Below, one piece after another: positions 7,560 to 15,506 of a stretch of DNA of 41,151 bases. Source of the stretch: Spirochaetota bacterium (lineage in GTDB: Bacteria > Spirochaetota > Leptospiria > Turneriellales > Turneriellaceae); NCBI GenBank assembly GCA_018240245.1, contig JAFEGD010000135.1:1-41151 (forward strand). The letters are read 5' to 3'. The notes under the pieces are model-generated. The model did no database searches. It had not been told where the DNA came from and was given only the letters and a program-made list of their open reading frames with translations. Position 1 is the first letter of the stretch. Every line of letters starts with the position of its first letter. The position numbers and the translations under genes are program-made.

Positions 7560-9737
7560 ATGAAGTATCTTGCAGCGCTCTTGTTGCTCGCTTTTGCCTG
7601 CCATCGCACGACGGCGTCCGAAGATTTGCTGCGCAAATATGCGGGCGTCGGGCACGACGAAGCCGACACCTATATCTATTTTTACGCGCAGGGACAGAAA
7701 CTAAGCGGCAAAACGCAACTCGCCGGTAAAATGCGCGCGTATTTTTTAAGCACGATGGCAAAGCCCGATTTGAAAAACTCATGCGCAGAGTGGGATTGTT
7801 TCGTGAACTCGATTAAAACCTTCGAGCACAAATCTCGCTCCCCCTTGTATGCGTATGCTCTTTATCATCTTGCAGATCTTGCCGAAAAGCAGAACCAGTT
7901 TTCGCAGGCGCTGCAGTTGATAGCTCTCATTGCTGAGATGCCCGACGCGCTCAAACGAAAAATTTCGCTCTTAAAAGGCCGAGTGCTGCAATTCACGAGT
8001 GCGAGCGATGCCGCGCCGCACATGCGCGCACACGCGAAAAAATTTGCAGATGCCGAATCGCTCTATTTTGCGGCGGCGGCACTCGAAAGAGCGCGCGACA
8101 GCGACGGTGCGCTTGCCTTGGCGCTGCGCGTGCTCGAAAAGCCCGAGGCAGATGCTCCCTTTGCGCAGAGCGGTCTCTTGATTCGCAATATTTTGCACCA
8201 GAAAATTTACGCCTTAGACGACACGCTGCAACGCATTCGCCTAATGGAGGCGCTGCGTGTGGCGAAAGATCGCGCCAGTGCGCAAAAGCTCTTCGATACC
8301 TTGCGTTCGGCAAAACTTTCGAGCGACGCCGTGCTACTCTTCATACAATACGCGACGCGCCTTATGGTCGATATCGGTAATTTTCGCCCAGTGGGCGAAC
8401 TTATTGGTGCGCACAGCAGCGATTATTTAGGCGAAGGCAACGAGAAAGCGGCGCTCGATAGCTGCGAACGTCTATTAAAGAAGAAACAATACACTCAGGT
8501 CGAAGCGTTGTACGCACTGAATCCCCCGACCAAGGCTCGCCTGCAATGCCGTCTACGCCTCGTGCAGCGCACGAGTGATTTTACGCCCACTGCTCGAAAG
8601 ATTGCGCACGATTATATCACTCATTTCGACGCCGAATCGACGCTGGCCGAGCGCGTGTTCTTGCGTTCGTGCCTACCGAAAGGTAAAGAAAAAACGATCG
8701 CGCTCGACTGCCTCGAAGAATTGCGTGCGATCACTGCCGGTAAGCCGATCGGCGCCGGTGCGCGTTATTACTTGGCGCGCGAGTACGATGCGGCGAACCA
8801 GACCGACAAAGTGCGCGTGCTGCTGACCGAAATAGCGACACACTATGGCGACGATTACTATTTCTATCGCCTCATCGAAAGGCCGCTCGGCGCGCAGAAA
8901 GCGTGGTCGTTAGAGTATCAAGGCGGGCTGAGTCGCGAAGATAAAATTCTTGCGAGTCTACTCGCGTCGGATATAGCGCGGGCAAAGAATATCGCCGTGT
9001 TAAGCGCGCTCAAAGATGCCGAAGAAGAAATACAAGAACAAAGTCGCGACCTCGGCGCAAAAGAGCAAGTCGCGTTGCGACTCATGGCCGCCGACAGTCG
9101 CGACGAAGCGCGCGAGATTCTGCGCGGCGACGAAAAAATAAAAGTTTATAAATCGCTCGTCGCAATCGGCGATATCACCGGTAAGAGCGACATTTCTCTC
9201 TACGGAATGAAGCAATACCTACGCGAAAAGAAATTGCGTCCCTTTCTCTTTGAAATCCCCGCGCACTTACTGAAGTTGCTCTACCCAAATAGCTTCTCAG
9301 CCACCATCGAAAAGTATGCGACAAAACAAAAACTCGAAGTTGCAGAGGTGCTCGCACTCATTCGCCAAGAATCGCAATTTTTTCCAGGCGCGATTAGCCG
9401 AGCGAATGCGCAGGGCTTGATGCAGCTCATGCCAGCGACAGGTAGGTTAGTCGCTGTAAAAGAAAAAATGGTGAATTATAATCTGCTCAAGGCAGAAGAT
9501 AACATCCGTTTGGGTACCGCGTTCATGCGCGATCTAAAAAATTCGTATGCCGCAGATTATGTCGGTCTTGCGATTGCCTATAACGCGGGCCCCGGTCGTT
9601 TCCTACAGTGGCGAAAAAAATATAGCGAGGACGACGATATTTTTATCGAAGAAATTCCGTTTCAAGAAACGTATCATTATGTGCGCGTGCTCTTGGCCGA
9701 CCGCGCAAAATACCGCGCGATTTTGAAGCAAAACTGA
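7560..9737 (+). CDS. Soluble lytic transglycosylase (Slt70-like), probable lipoprotein
   Basis: 725 residues. The N-terminus is hydrophobic and has a cysteine at residue 14 (LLLLAFAC), compatible with a spirochaetal lipobox, so the enzyme may be membrane-anchored. Residues 60-580 are helical and TPR-like, as in the ring-shaped superhelical domain of Slt70. Residues about 590-720 are the SLT catalytic domain: Glu604 in IRQESQF is the catalytic acid, followed by NAQGLMQLMPATG and AIAYNAGPGR. It cleaves the MurNAc-GlcNAc bond to give 1,6-anhydro products. The patatin gene follows after six bases and lacks a Shine-Dalgarno site, so they are probably co-transcribed. Confidence 0.9.
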   Translation: MKYLAALLLLAFACHRTTASEDLLRKYAGVGHDEADTYIYFYAQGQKLSGKTQLAGKMRAYFLSTMAKPDLKNSCAEWDCFVNSIKTFEHKSRSPLYAYALYHLADLAEKQNQFSQALQLIALIAEMPDALKRKISLLKGRVLQFTSASDAAPHMRAHAKKFADAESLYFAAAALERARDSDGALALALRVLEKPEADAPFAQSGLLIRNILHQKIYALDDTLQRIRLMEALRVAKDRASAQKLFDTLRSAKLSSDAVLLFIQYATRLMVDIGNFRPVGELIGAHSSDYLGEGNEKAALDSCERLLKKKQYTQVEALYALNPPTKARLQCRLRLVQRTSDFTPTARKIAHDYITHFDAESTLAERVFLRSCLPKGKEKTIALDCLEELRAITAGKPIGAGARYYLAREYDAANQTDKVRVLLTEIATHYGDDYYFYRLIERPLGAQKAWSLEYQGGLSREDKILASLLASDIARAKNIAVLSALKDAEEEIQEQSRDLGAKEQVALRLMAADSRDEAREILRGDEKIKVYKSLVAIGDITGKSDISLYGMKQYLREKKLRPFLFEIPAHLLKLLYPNSFSATIEKYATKQKLEVAEVLALIRQESQFFPGAISRANAQGLMQLMPATGRLVAVKEKMVNYNLLKAEDNIRLGTAFMRDLKNSYAADYVGLAIAYNAGPGRFLQWRKKYSEDDDIFIEEIPFQETYHYVRVLLADRAKYRAILKQN

Positions 9738-9743
9738 ACGGTT

Positions 9744-11606
9744 ATGGACTGGAAAAAACTTCTCGAAGTCGCACGTAAGAGCGCGCTCTTCAAAGGGTTG
9801 AGCGAACGATCGCTGCGTAAAGTCTTTGGCGCATTTCATTTTCATCGCCTCGACAAAGGCGATTATCTTTTTCGCGCCAATCAATTCGGCAAAACAATGT
9901 ATTTTATTGCCGCCGGTAAATTGCGTGTCGAAAGACTGACTCCTGAAAATCAGCTGATTCGAATCGCTTCGGTAATCGCCGGCGATATTGTCGGCGAAGT
10001 CGCGATGCTCACGGGCGAGCGGCATACGGGGCAAGTGCGTGCGCTCACCGACGCATACGTTGCCGGTATCGGTAAGCACGATTTAACGCCGCTCTTAAAG
10101 CACCACCCGCAGCTACTCGAAAATCTAACGCGCATCGAGGCGACGCGCTTGCGAAACAACGTCGATCGAAAGCACAAGAACGTTATCGAATTGGGTTTTG
10201 TGCTACATTTGTACTTCGCAACTCCGGCCGATCACTCGGCGGCGGCGACGCATATCGACGCTGCGCTCGAAGCGGAGAAGCCCGATTCGTTGCGTATACT
10301 CGACCGCAATTTTTTAGATCACCTGAAGGGAAAAAAAGACGCCGTGCGCCAGCTTATCAGTCGCGAGCTGATGCGCTTTCCGTCGGTGTATTTAGCGTTG
10401 TCGCCCTTAGATTGCGAAGAGGCGATGATTCATGCGCTGATTCAATTGGCCGATCAAATTATTGTGACGCTCTCCGAAGACACGGCGTCTGTCGCGCAGG
10501 CGGCAAAAATTTTAACGGCGCCGAAATCGCATGCGCGTGTCGCGATGCTGAATCCCTATGTCGTCGCCGTGCATCACCCGTCGCGCGATCATTTGCTTTT
10601 GCACCAGATCGAAAAGCAACTGCGTGTCGGCGTCAAGCATCGGCTGCGTTTCGAAAAAAATTATTGGGAAAACGACGAACACCGCGCGGTGCGCATTCAA
10701 GCGACGATGATTGCGCGCACGATCATGAATACTTCGCGGGGGATTGCCTTCGGTGGGGGCGGCGCTCGCTCGCTCAGCGAAATCGGCGTCGTTGCGGTGC
10801 TCGAGCGCCATCGCATCGAGTTCGATCATGTCGCCGGCACAAGCATGGGGGCGCTCATCGCGACATTTTATGCGCAAGGGTTGACGGCGCGCGAGATGAG
10901 CGAACGCTTCAAAGAATTTTTGCCGAGCGATCGCGGCCTCTTACGCTATAGTCTGCCGTTTATTTCGTTTTTTCACGACCGCAGCGTTAACCGCATCTTG
11001 CGCCGTCTTTTCGGCAACGCGCGCATCGAAGATTTGCCCAAGCCGTTAACGATCATCGCCGCCGATTTAATTTCAGGGCGCGAGGTGCGCATCAAGAAGG
11101 GCCTAATTTGGCGTGCGATACGCGCGAGCATGAGTTTGCCGGTCGTGTTTCCGCCGGTAAAATATCGCGGCTACTATCTCGTCGACGGCGGCGCAATCAA
11201 CAACGTACCGGGCAATGTTTTGCGCGAACAAGGCGTCGGCCGCGTCTTAGGGATTAACTGCACACCACTCACCGACAACTCTATCAACGAGTATCTCGAA
11301 ACGACGAGACTCATGCAGCTCTTAAAACCGGGCGATAAATTCTGGCGCAACCTGCGGCGTTTTTTCAAACTCGTGCGTATTTTTTTCACACGCCCGCCGA
11401 TCTTGCAGATTGCCAACCGCGCGATGATGCTCGAAGGTTCTGAACTCATCAAGCATAAATCGCGCGAGTTTGATTTATTGCTGAATCCCGATGTCGCTCC
11501 CTTTGGGCTTTTTGAATTCGATCGCCGCGAAGAGATTATCGACGCGGGTCGCCATGCCGCGCATCGGCATGATGCGGAGTTAAAGAAGCTGTTTCGGGAT
11601 GTGTAA
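9744..11606 (+). CDS. Cyclic-nucleotide-binding domain fused to patatin-like phospholipase (NTE-like)
   Basis: 620 residues. Residues about 10-130 form a cyclic-nucleotide-binding domain (GKTMYFIAAGKLRVERL, then GDIVGEVAMLTGERHTGQVRA). Residues about 150-320 match the linker region of neuropathy-target-esterase-like proteins. Residues about 332-500 are the patatin domain, with oxyanion motif GGGGARS (337-343), nucleophile Ser367 in GTSMG and catalytic Asp481 in DGG. The plan is that of bacterial NTE/RssA-type lysophospholipases whose activity may respond to cAMP or a related nucleotide. Only one nucleotide-binding domain is present. Ligand and lipid substrate are inferred. Confidence 0.9.
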   Translation: MDWKKLLEVARKSALFKGLSERSLRKVFGAFHFHRLDKGDYLFRANQFGKTMYFIAAGKLRVERLTPENQLIRIASVIAGDIVGEVAMLTGERHTGQVRALTDAYVAGIGKHDLTPLLKHHPQLLENLTRIEATRLRNNVDRKHKNVIELGFVLHLYFATPADHSAAATHIDAALEAEKPDSLRILDRNFLDHLKGKKDAVRQLISRELMRFPSVYLALSPLDCEEAMIHALIQLADQIIVTLSEDTASVAQAAKILTAPKSHARVAMLNPYVVAVHHPSRDHLLLHQIEKQLRVGVKHRLRFEKNYWENDEHRAVRIQATMIARTIMNTSRGIAFGGGGARSLSEIGVVAVLERHRIEFDHVAGTSMGALIATFYAQGLTAREMSERFKEFLPSDRGLLRYSLPFISFFHDRSVNRILRRLFGNARIEDLPKPLTIIAADLISGREVRIKKGLIWRAIRASMSLPVVFPPVKYRGYYLVDGGAINNVPGNVLREQGVGRVLGINCTPLTDNSINEYLETTRLMQLLKPGDKFWRNLRRFFKLVRIFFTRPPILQIANRAMMLEGSELIKHKSREFDLLLNPDVAPFGLFEFDRREEIIDAGRHAAHRHDAELKKLFRDV

Positions 11607-11640
11607 TTACACAACCCGTCGAAAATGGTCGACGCATTGT

Positions 11641-11682
11641 CTCCGGTTTGCTTTGTAGCGCTTGCTACAAAGCAAACCGGAG
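11641..11682 (+). terminator. 19-bp perfect hairpin that covers the thiolase ribosome site
   Basis: Arms 11641-11659 and 11664-11682 pair perfectly around a GCTT loop. The right arm ends in GGAG, the first four bases of the GGAGG Shine-Dalgarno (11679-11683) of the thiolase gene. It may end the patatin transcript, or it may mask the thiolase ribosome site. No U-tract follows. Confidence 0.65.
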
Positions 11683-11687
11683 GCATT

Positions 11688-12869
11688 ATGAAAGATGTAT
11701 ACATAATCGGCGCTCATGAAACCGAGCACGGCAGTTTCAAAGACAAAAATTTTCGCCACTTAATCGCCGAGGCGGGTAATGGTGCGCTCAAAGACGCTGG
11801 AGTCGATCGTAAAGAAATCCAAGCGTTGTATTTGGGCAACTATAACGGCAACGGCCTCAACAACCAGAACACGATGGCGGCGCTCGCTGCGACAAGCCTC
11901 GGTATGCCGCATGCGGCCACGCTGCGCTTCGAAGCGGCATGCGCTTCGGGTGGCGTCGCTTTTCGTAACGCGATGATCGCCGTGGCGGCGGGCGTTTACG
12001 ACACCGTGATGGTGATGGGCGTCGAAAAAATGAACATGCCCCCCGAAGAGGTGCCTTACGAAGACCAGATGAAAGCCGCGCTATCGGGTGTCGACTATCT
12101 CTACGAAGCGGGTTCGGGTATGAACGGCTCAACAATGTTTGCGATGTTCGCGCACCGCCACATGCACGAGTTCGGCACGACACGCCTGCAGCTCGCAAAA
12201 GTCGCCGAAAAAAATAAATACCACGGCAGTCTCAACCCGTATGCGTACAAGCAGCGCGAGATTCCGCTCGAAAAGATTTTGAAGTCGCCGATGATCGCGA
12301 CGCCTTTTAGCGCACAAGAAGTTTCTTTAATTACCGACGGTGCGGCGGCTGTCGTCATCACGACAAAAGACCGCGCCAAAGCCCTCGGCAAAAAAAATGC
12401 CGTCAAGGTGATGGGTTCGGGCCACGGCGGTGCATCCTTCAGCGTGGCGTTTCGCGCGAAGCACACCGAGTCCGAAGCGACGAAGAACGCGGCGGCGGAG
12501 GCATACAAGATGGCAAACCTCAAACCGAGCGACATTTCAGTCGCCGAATGCCACGACTGCTTCAGCTTCACCGAAATTATGAACGTCGAAGATTTGGGCT
12601 TCACCGAAAAAGGCAAAGGCGGTTTCTTCGCCGAAGAAGGCCACTCGCGCTTGGGCGGCAAGCTGCCGATTAACACGTCGGGTGGTCTCACCGCAAAGGG
12701 GCATCCGATCGGCGCGACGGGCGTCGGCCAAATCGTCGAGATGACCTGGCAGTTGCAAGATAAATCGGACAAGCGTCAAGTGAAAGACGCGAAGTTCGCG
12801 CTGACCCACGTCTTGGGCGGCCCCGCGTCGGTTTCGACCGTCCACATTTTAGGCAGAGGTGATATATGA
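11688..12869 (+). CDS. Thiolase-family acyltransferase (SCP2/archaeal type)
   Basis: 393 residues from the ATG at 11688, chosen because GGAGG lies five bases upstream; the ORF could extend 21 codons, but that extension encodes only the hairpin. Thiolases condense or cleave acyl-CoA units. The nucleophile is Cys85 in EAACASGG and the catalytic histidine is His339 in AKGHPIGATG. The usual third motif with a second cysteine is replaced by HVLGGPASV, as expected for the SCP2/archaeal subgroup, which works with a separate DUF35 protein. That partner follows with a 4-base ATGA overlap. Probable role: acetoacetyl-CoA metabolism or beta-oxidation; direction is not determinable. Confidence 0.88.
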   Translation: MKDVYIIGAHETEHGSFKDKNFRHLIAEAGNGALKDAGVDRKEIQALYLGNYNGNGLNNQNTMAALAATSLGMPHAATLRFEAACASGGVAFRNAMIAVAAGVYDTVMVMGVEKMNMPPEEVPYEDQMKAALSGVDYLYEAGSGMNGSTMFAMFAHRHMHEFGTTRLQLAKVAEKNKYHGSLNPYAYKQREIPLEKILKSPMIATPFSAQEVSLITDGAAAVVITTKDRAKALGKKNAVKVMGSGHGGASFSVAFRAKHTESEATKNAAAEAYKMANLKPSDISVAECHDCFSFTEIMNVEDLGFTEKGKGGFFAEEGHSRLGGKLPINTSGGLTAKGHPIGATGVGQIVEMTWQLQDKSDKRQVKDAKFALTHVLGGPASVSTVHILGRGDI

Positions 12870-13189
12870 TTCCAGCAGTTAAGTGTAAAGATTGCGGCAC
12901 TCCGCACCCCGTAGGCATTGCAGCCTGCCCGGCATGCGGATCGATGAATCTTGAAAGCTATGAGGCGAAAGGCACAGGTGCCATCTACACGTACTCGGTG
13001 AATACATTCGTGCCGCTCGGCAAAAATAAAGCGCGCGCGCCGTATTGCTTGGCGGTCGTCGAAACCGACGACAAGATGCGCATCACGGGCATCGTCGAGA
13101 TGGCCGACGCGAACACGGCAAAAATCGGCGACAAAGTTACGTTCAAAGCGTACGAAGACAAACTCACGCCGATCTTTACGCGCGTTTAA
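12866..13189 (+). CDS. DUF35 Zn-ribbon/OB-fold partner of the thiolase
   Basis: 107 residues. Cys7, Cys10, Cys21 and Cys24 form a zinc ribbon, followed by an OB-fold (residues about 35-105, YTYSVNTFVPLGK onwards). Proteins of this family bind thiolases and related acyl-CoA enzymes; in archaea the DUF35 protein bridges thiolase and HMG-CoA synthase. Here the gene overlaps the thiolase gene by four bases (ATGA), which points to translational coupling and a stable complex. No HMG-CoA synthase gene is adjacent. Confidence 0.88.
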   Translation: MIPAVKCKDCGTPHPVGIAACPACGSMNLESYEAKGTGAIYTYSVNTFVPLGKNKARAPYCLAVVETDDKMRITGIVEMADANTAKIGDKVTFKAYEDKLTPIFTRV

Positions 13190-13195
13190 CCTTAT

Positions 13196-13235
13196 CTCCG
13201 CATAACTGCGGGCATTAGCCCGCAGTTATGCGGAG
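13196..13235. terminator. 18-bp perfect hairpin between convergent genes, stop codon in the loop
   Basis: Arms 13196-13213 and 13218-13235 pair perfectly around an ATTA loop. The loop holds the stop codon (13215-13217) of the minus-strand HEPN/cold-shock gene, and the right arm encodes its last six residues. It begins seven bases after the DUF35 stop. No T-run follows on either strand. Confidence 0.7.
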
Positions 13236-14102
13236 CGCTCTCACTCCCTGTTCGGTGACGGCGAGCTCGAAACTCAAACGTTCGCCTTTGCGCGGCGATA
13301 ATTCTTCGGTAAAGTCTTCGCGAAAAAATGGAATATAATCGTGCGGCGCTTTGCATTCGATTTGCCCGCGACCGCTATTGCGGTTATAGAATTTGACGGT
13401 ACCCGATAATTCGCGACCGTCGAGCGCGTAATACGCGAGTAAACCGGCGAGATCGTGCGGTGTGGTTACCGCATCGTTAAGGCTTTTTAAGATAGTATCG
13501 AAATTGCCGAGGTGCTTTGCATAGTCGGGTTGCGATATTTGTCGGTAAAGCCGACCTTCCCAATTTTGCAAGTGAACAAGATTGCGAATCTCGCTACGAA
13601 AGCGGTCGATCGCGTCGCAGAGTTCGGGTGCGATAATATTTGTCGTGCGCAGTTGTTGAATATGTGCGGCAAACGTACGCCGCCGAATCATATTAAGAAG
13701 GTTGGCGTGTTCGGCATCGGTCGCGCCTTTCGAGCGGTCGGCGGTATCGCTCACGACTAATGGGTTGGCGATAAGCGCAAAAATTACCGCCTCGATGACG
13801 ATGCCCTGCGTGACAAACAACTGAAAAAAGAGCGCGTTTTCTAACGAGAATTGCGGCTTGAAAAGTTTGTATTGCCACAACTCGTATTCGATGAGTTGCA
13901 GCATATAACAAATATTCGATTTGAATTCGGAGTCTTTGAGATAACGAAAGTACGTGTCGCGGTAATAGTCGATTGTCTTGAGCGTACCCTTCGGAATCGC
14001 CAACGGAATCTGCGCCGCATATTTTTCGTTATATTCGACAAACTCGCGAATGAGGTTTTGCGCGCGCTGTTGCGGTGTCGGGTTGTGGTTATCGGCGAAC
14101 AA
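13215..14102 (-). CDS. HEPN-like domain fused to a degenerate cold-shock domain
   Basis: 295 residues. Residues 1-215 are alpha-helical and unfamiliar, but the segment EIRNLVHLQN has Arg173, Asn174 and His177 arranged like the RNxxxH signature of HEPN ribonuclease domains. Residues 232-293 align with a cold-shock domain (GTVKFYNRNSGRGQI, then DYIPFFREDF). Two RNA-stacking aromatics of the RNP1 motif are replaced by Arg245 and Gln247. An RNA-acting protein is the natural reading, but both assignments rest on short motifs. The gene follows the nucleosidase by nine bases in a three-gene operon. An alternative is a purely structural helical domain. Confidence 0.6.
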   Translation of the reverse strand: MFADNHNPTPQQRAQNLIREFVEYNEKYAAQIPLAIPKGTLKTIDYYRDTYFRYLKDSEFKSNICYMLQLIEYELWQYKLFKPQFSLENALFFQLFVTQGIVIEAVIFALIANPLVVSDTADRSKGATDAEHANLLNMIRRRTFAAHIQQLRTTNIIAPELCDAIDRFRSEIRNLVHLQNWEGRLYRQISQPDYAKHLGNFDTILKSLNDAVTTPHDLAGLLAYYALDGRELSGTVKFYNRNSGRGQIECKAPHDYIPFFREDFTEELSPRKGERLSFELAVTEQGVRALRITAG

Positions 14103-14111
14103 GTTTTGTCC

Positions 14112-14708
14112 TCAATTCGGCGCCTCGATAATTTTGTGCTCGATGAATTCGCCGAGAGAATGCCCTGCCTCGCGAAAATTTTTGTGCCACTCGGCGCGAC
14201 CATTCGGCCCGATCGTATTCGTCACACACATAAAAGCGCTGAACGGTATCGCGAGTGCGCGGCAGGCAAACGCGAGCGTTGCCGCTTCCATATTTTCAAG
14301 AATGGGTCTCGGCGCCGTGGGGGGGATGTACCCCTGATTGGAAATAAATTTTTCCGCATCGAGACTGATGCCGTGGTTCTGCAAGATTGTCGCCGAGGGT
14401 AAATCGGGAACGAGGATTGCGCTCTCTACTACTGCGTAACGATCGAGAAATTCGGGTAACTCTTCGTGTAGAATGCTCGGGTACGCAAAATGTTGCACTG
14501 AAAATATTTTTCCCAAGTGTGCAGTGTCGAGCGCGCCGCACGTACCGAAGAGAATAACGGACGCCGGTTTTTCGTGTGCGGCGCGGCGTGAGAACTCGGC
14601 CAATGCCGCAAACTGGCCGACCGCCAACGGCACAGCGGTGAATCCCCCCCTCGTGAAATTTCGAAAATTCGAAATTTCTTTTTCGTGCGCTACACAGAGC
14701 CAACGCAT
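14112..14708 (-). CDS. Nucleosidase of the PNP/UDP phosphorylase superfamily, MqnB-like
   Basis: 198 residues, short for the family. FGTCGAL (54-60) matches the glycine-rich ribose/phosphate loop and NMEAAT (139-144) matches the ribose-binding methionine-glutamate motif. The position that is Asp in MTA/SAH nucleosidase is Asn164 in VTNTIGPNGRAEW. Futalosine hydrolase (MqnB) has a similar SN-VG-RD-W phrase, which makes it the nearest guess; the menaquinone futalosine route is known in several spirochaete-like lineages. The start codon overlaps the transporter stop (TAATG), so the two are coupled. Because that transporter is of the queuosine-precursor family, a queuine-related nucleoside is an alternative substrate. 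Confidence 0.7.
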   Translation of the reverse strand: MRWLCVAHEKEISNFRNFTRGGFTAVPLAVGQFAALAEFSRRAAHEKPASVILFGTCGALDTAHLGKIFSVQHFAYPSILHEELPEFLDRYAVVESAILVPDLPSATILQNHGISLDAEKFISNQGYIPPTAPRPILENMEAATLAFACRALAIPFSAFMCVTNTIGPNGRAEWHKNFREAGHSLGEFIEHKIIEAPN

Positions 14709-15397
14709 TAGTGCGAATTGTCGGTCGAATGCTCGCGACCCAAGTAGCGCTCGATAATCGTATGAACAAGGTAAATAACCGGAGTCGTCGCGATTGCGAT
14801 CAAAAGTTTATAGATATAGTTATCGGTCGCGACTTTGAAAAATTCGCCATGCGACCACTTGCCCGGCAAAACAAATGCGATATAGAGAACGACGAATGTG
14901 TCGATGAGCTGGCTTGCGATCGTGCTGCCGGTGGCGCGTAGCCATAGATGCGATGCGCCGGTGAGCATCTTGAGACGATGAAAGATAAAAAAATCGAGAA
15001 ACTGGCCGATCGCGAATGCGATGAGCGAACCGACGATTAAGCTCTGCGAAGTACCGAAGACCATGTTGAAACCGTCGTCGCTAATCGTAGAAAATGACGC
15101 CGCGCGCGTAAGCCCCATGAAGTAGAGCGCGACGAACATATAGCATAACAGCACGATTGTGAGCAATGTAACGCGGCGCACACCCGCGATGCCATAGTAT
15201 TCGTTGATAATGTCGGTCATGATAAAGACTGCCGGCCAAACGAGTACGCCGACCGAGAGGTTCGCGGTCGTTTTACTCCAAAAAAGCGCAGCGGGAATAT
15301 CAAAAGTGAAGATTTTGCCGCCGACGATTTCGGCAAGAATCGCGTTGGCGACGAAGAATCCCGCCAAAGAAACATAAAGCCGTTCTTTTTTTGTCAT
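14708..15397 (-). CDS. yhhQ: VUT-family membrane transporter (YhhQ, queuosine precursor)
   Basis: 229 residues from the ATG at 15397 (MTKKERLYVSL); the ORF extends upstream without a better start. It has six or so hydrophobic segments, with the family phrases ANAILAEIVGGKIF and VWPAVFIMTDIINEYYG near residues 15-80. Characterised YhhQ imports preQ0 and preQ1, the precursors of queuosine in tRNA wobble positions. It leads a tightly packed operon (1-base overlap, then 9-base gap) with a nucleosidase and a putative RNA-acting protein. Substrate here is inferred from the family. Confidence 0.85.
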   Translation of the reverse strand: MTKKERLYVSLAGFFVANAILAEIVGGKIFTFDIPAALFWSKTTANLSVGVLVWPAVFIMTDIINEYYGIAGVRRVTLLTIVLLCYMFVALYFMGLTRAASFSTISDDGFNMVFGTSQSLIVGSLIAFAIGQFLDFFIFHRLKMLTGASHLWLRATGSTIASQLIDTFVVLYIAFVLPGKWSHGEFFKVATDNYIYKLLIAIATTPVIYLVHTIIERYLGREHSTDNSH

Positions 15398-15506
15398 TGT
15401 GTCGTTCAGCTTGTTTATCTGTAGCCGCACCAAAGCGAGGCGCGCCCACACAAAGGCATTCACAGTTATGAAATTGACACACCCGTGAAAGAAAAAATCT
15501 TGAAAC

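Noticed and set aside
11625..11687. A 21-codon N-terminal extension of the thiolase.
   Set aside because: It only encodes the hairpin and lies before the GGAGG site; thiolase homology starts at 11688.
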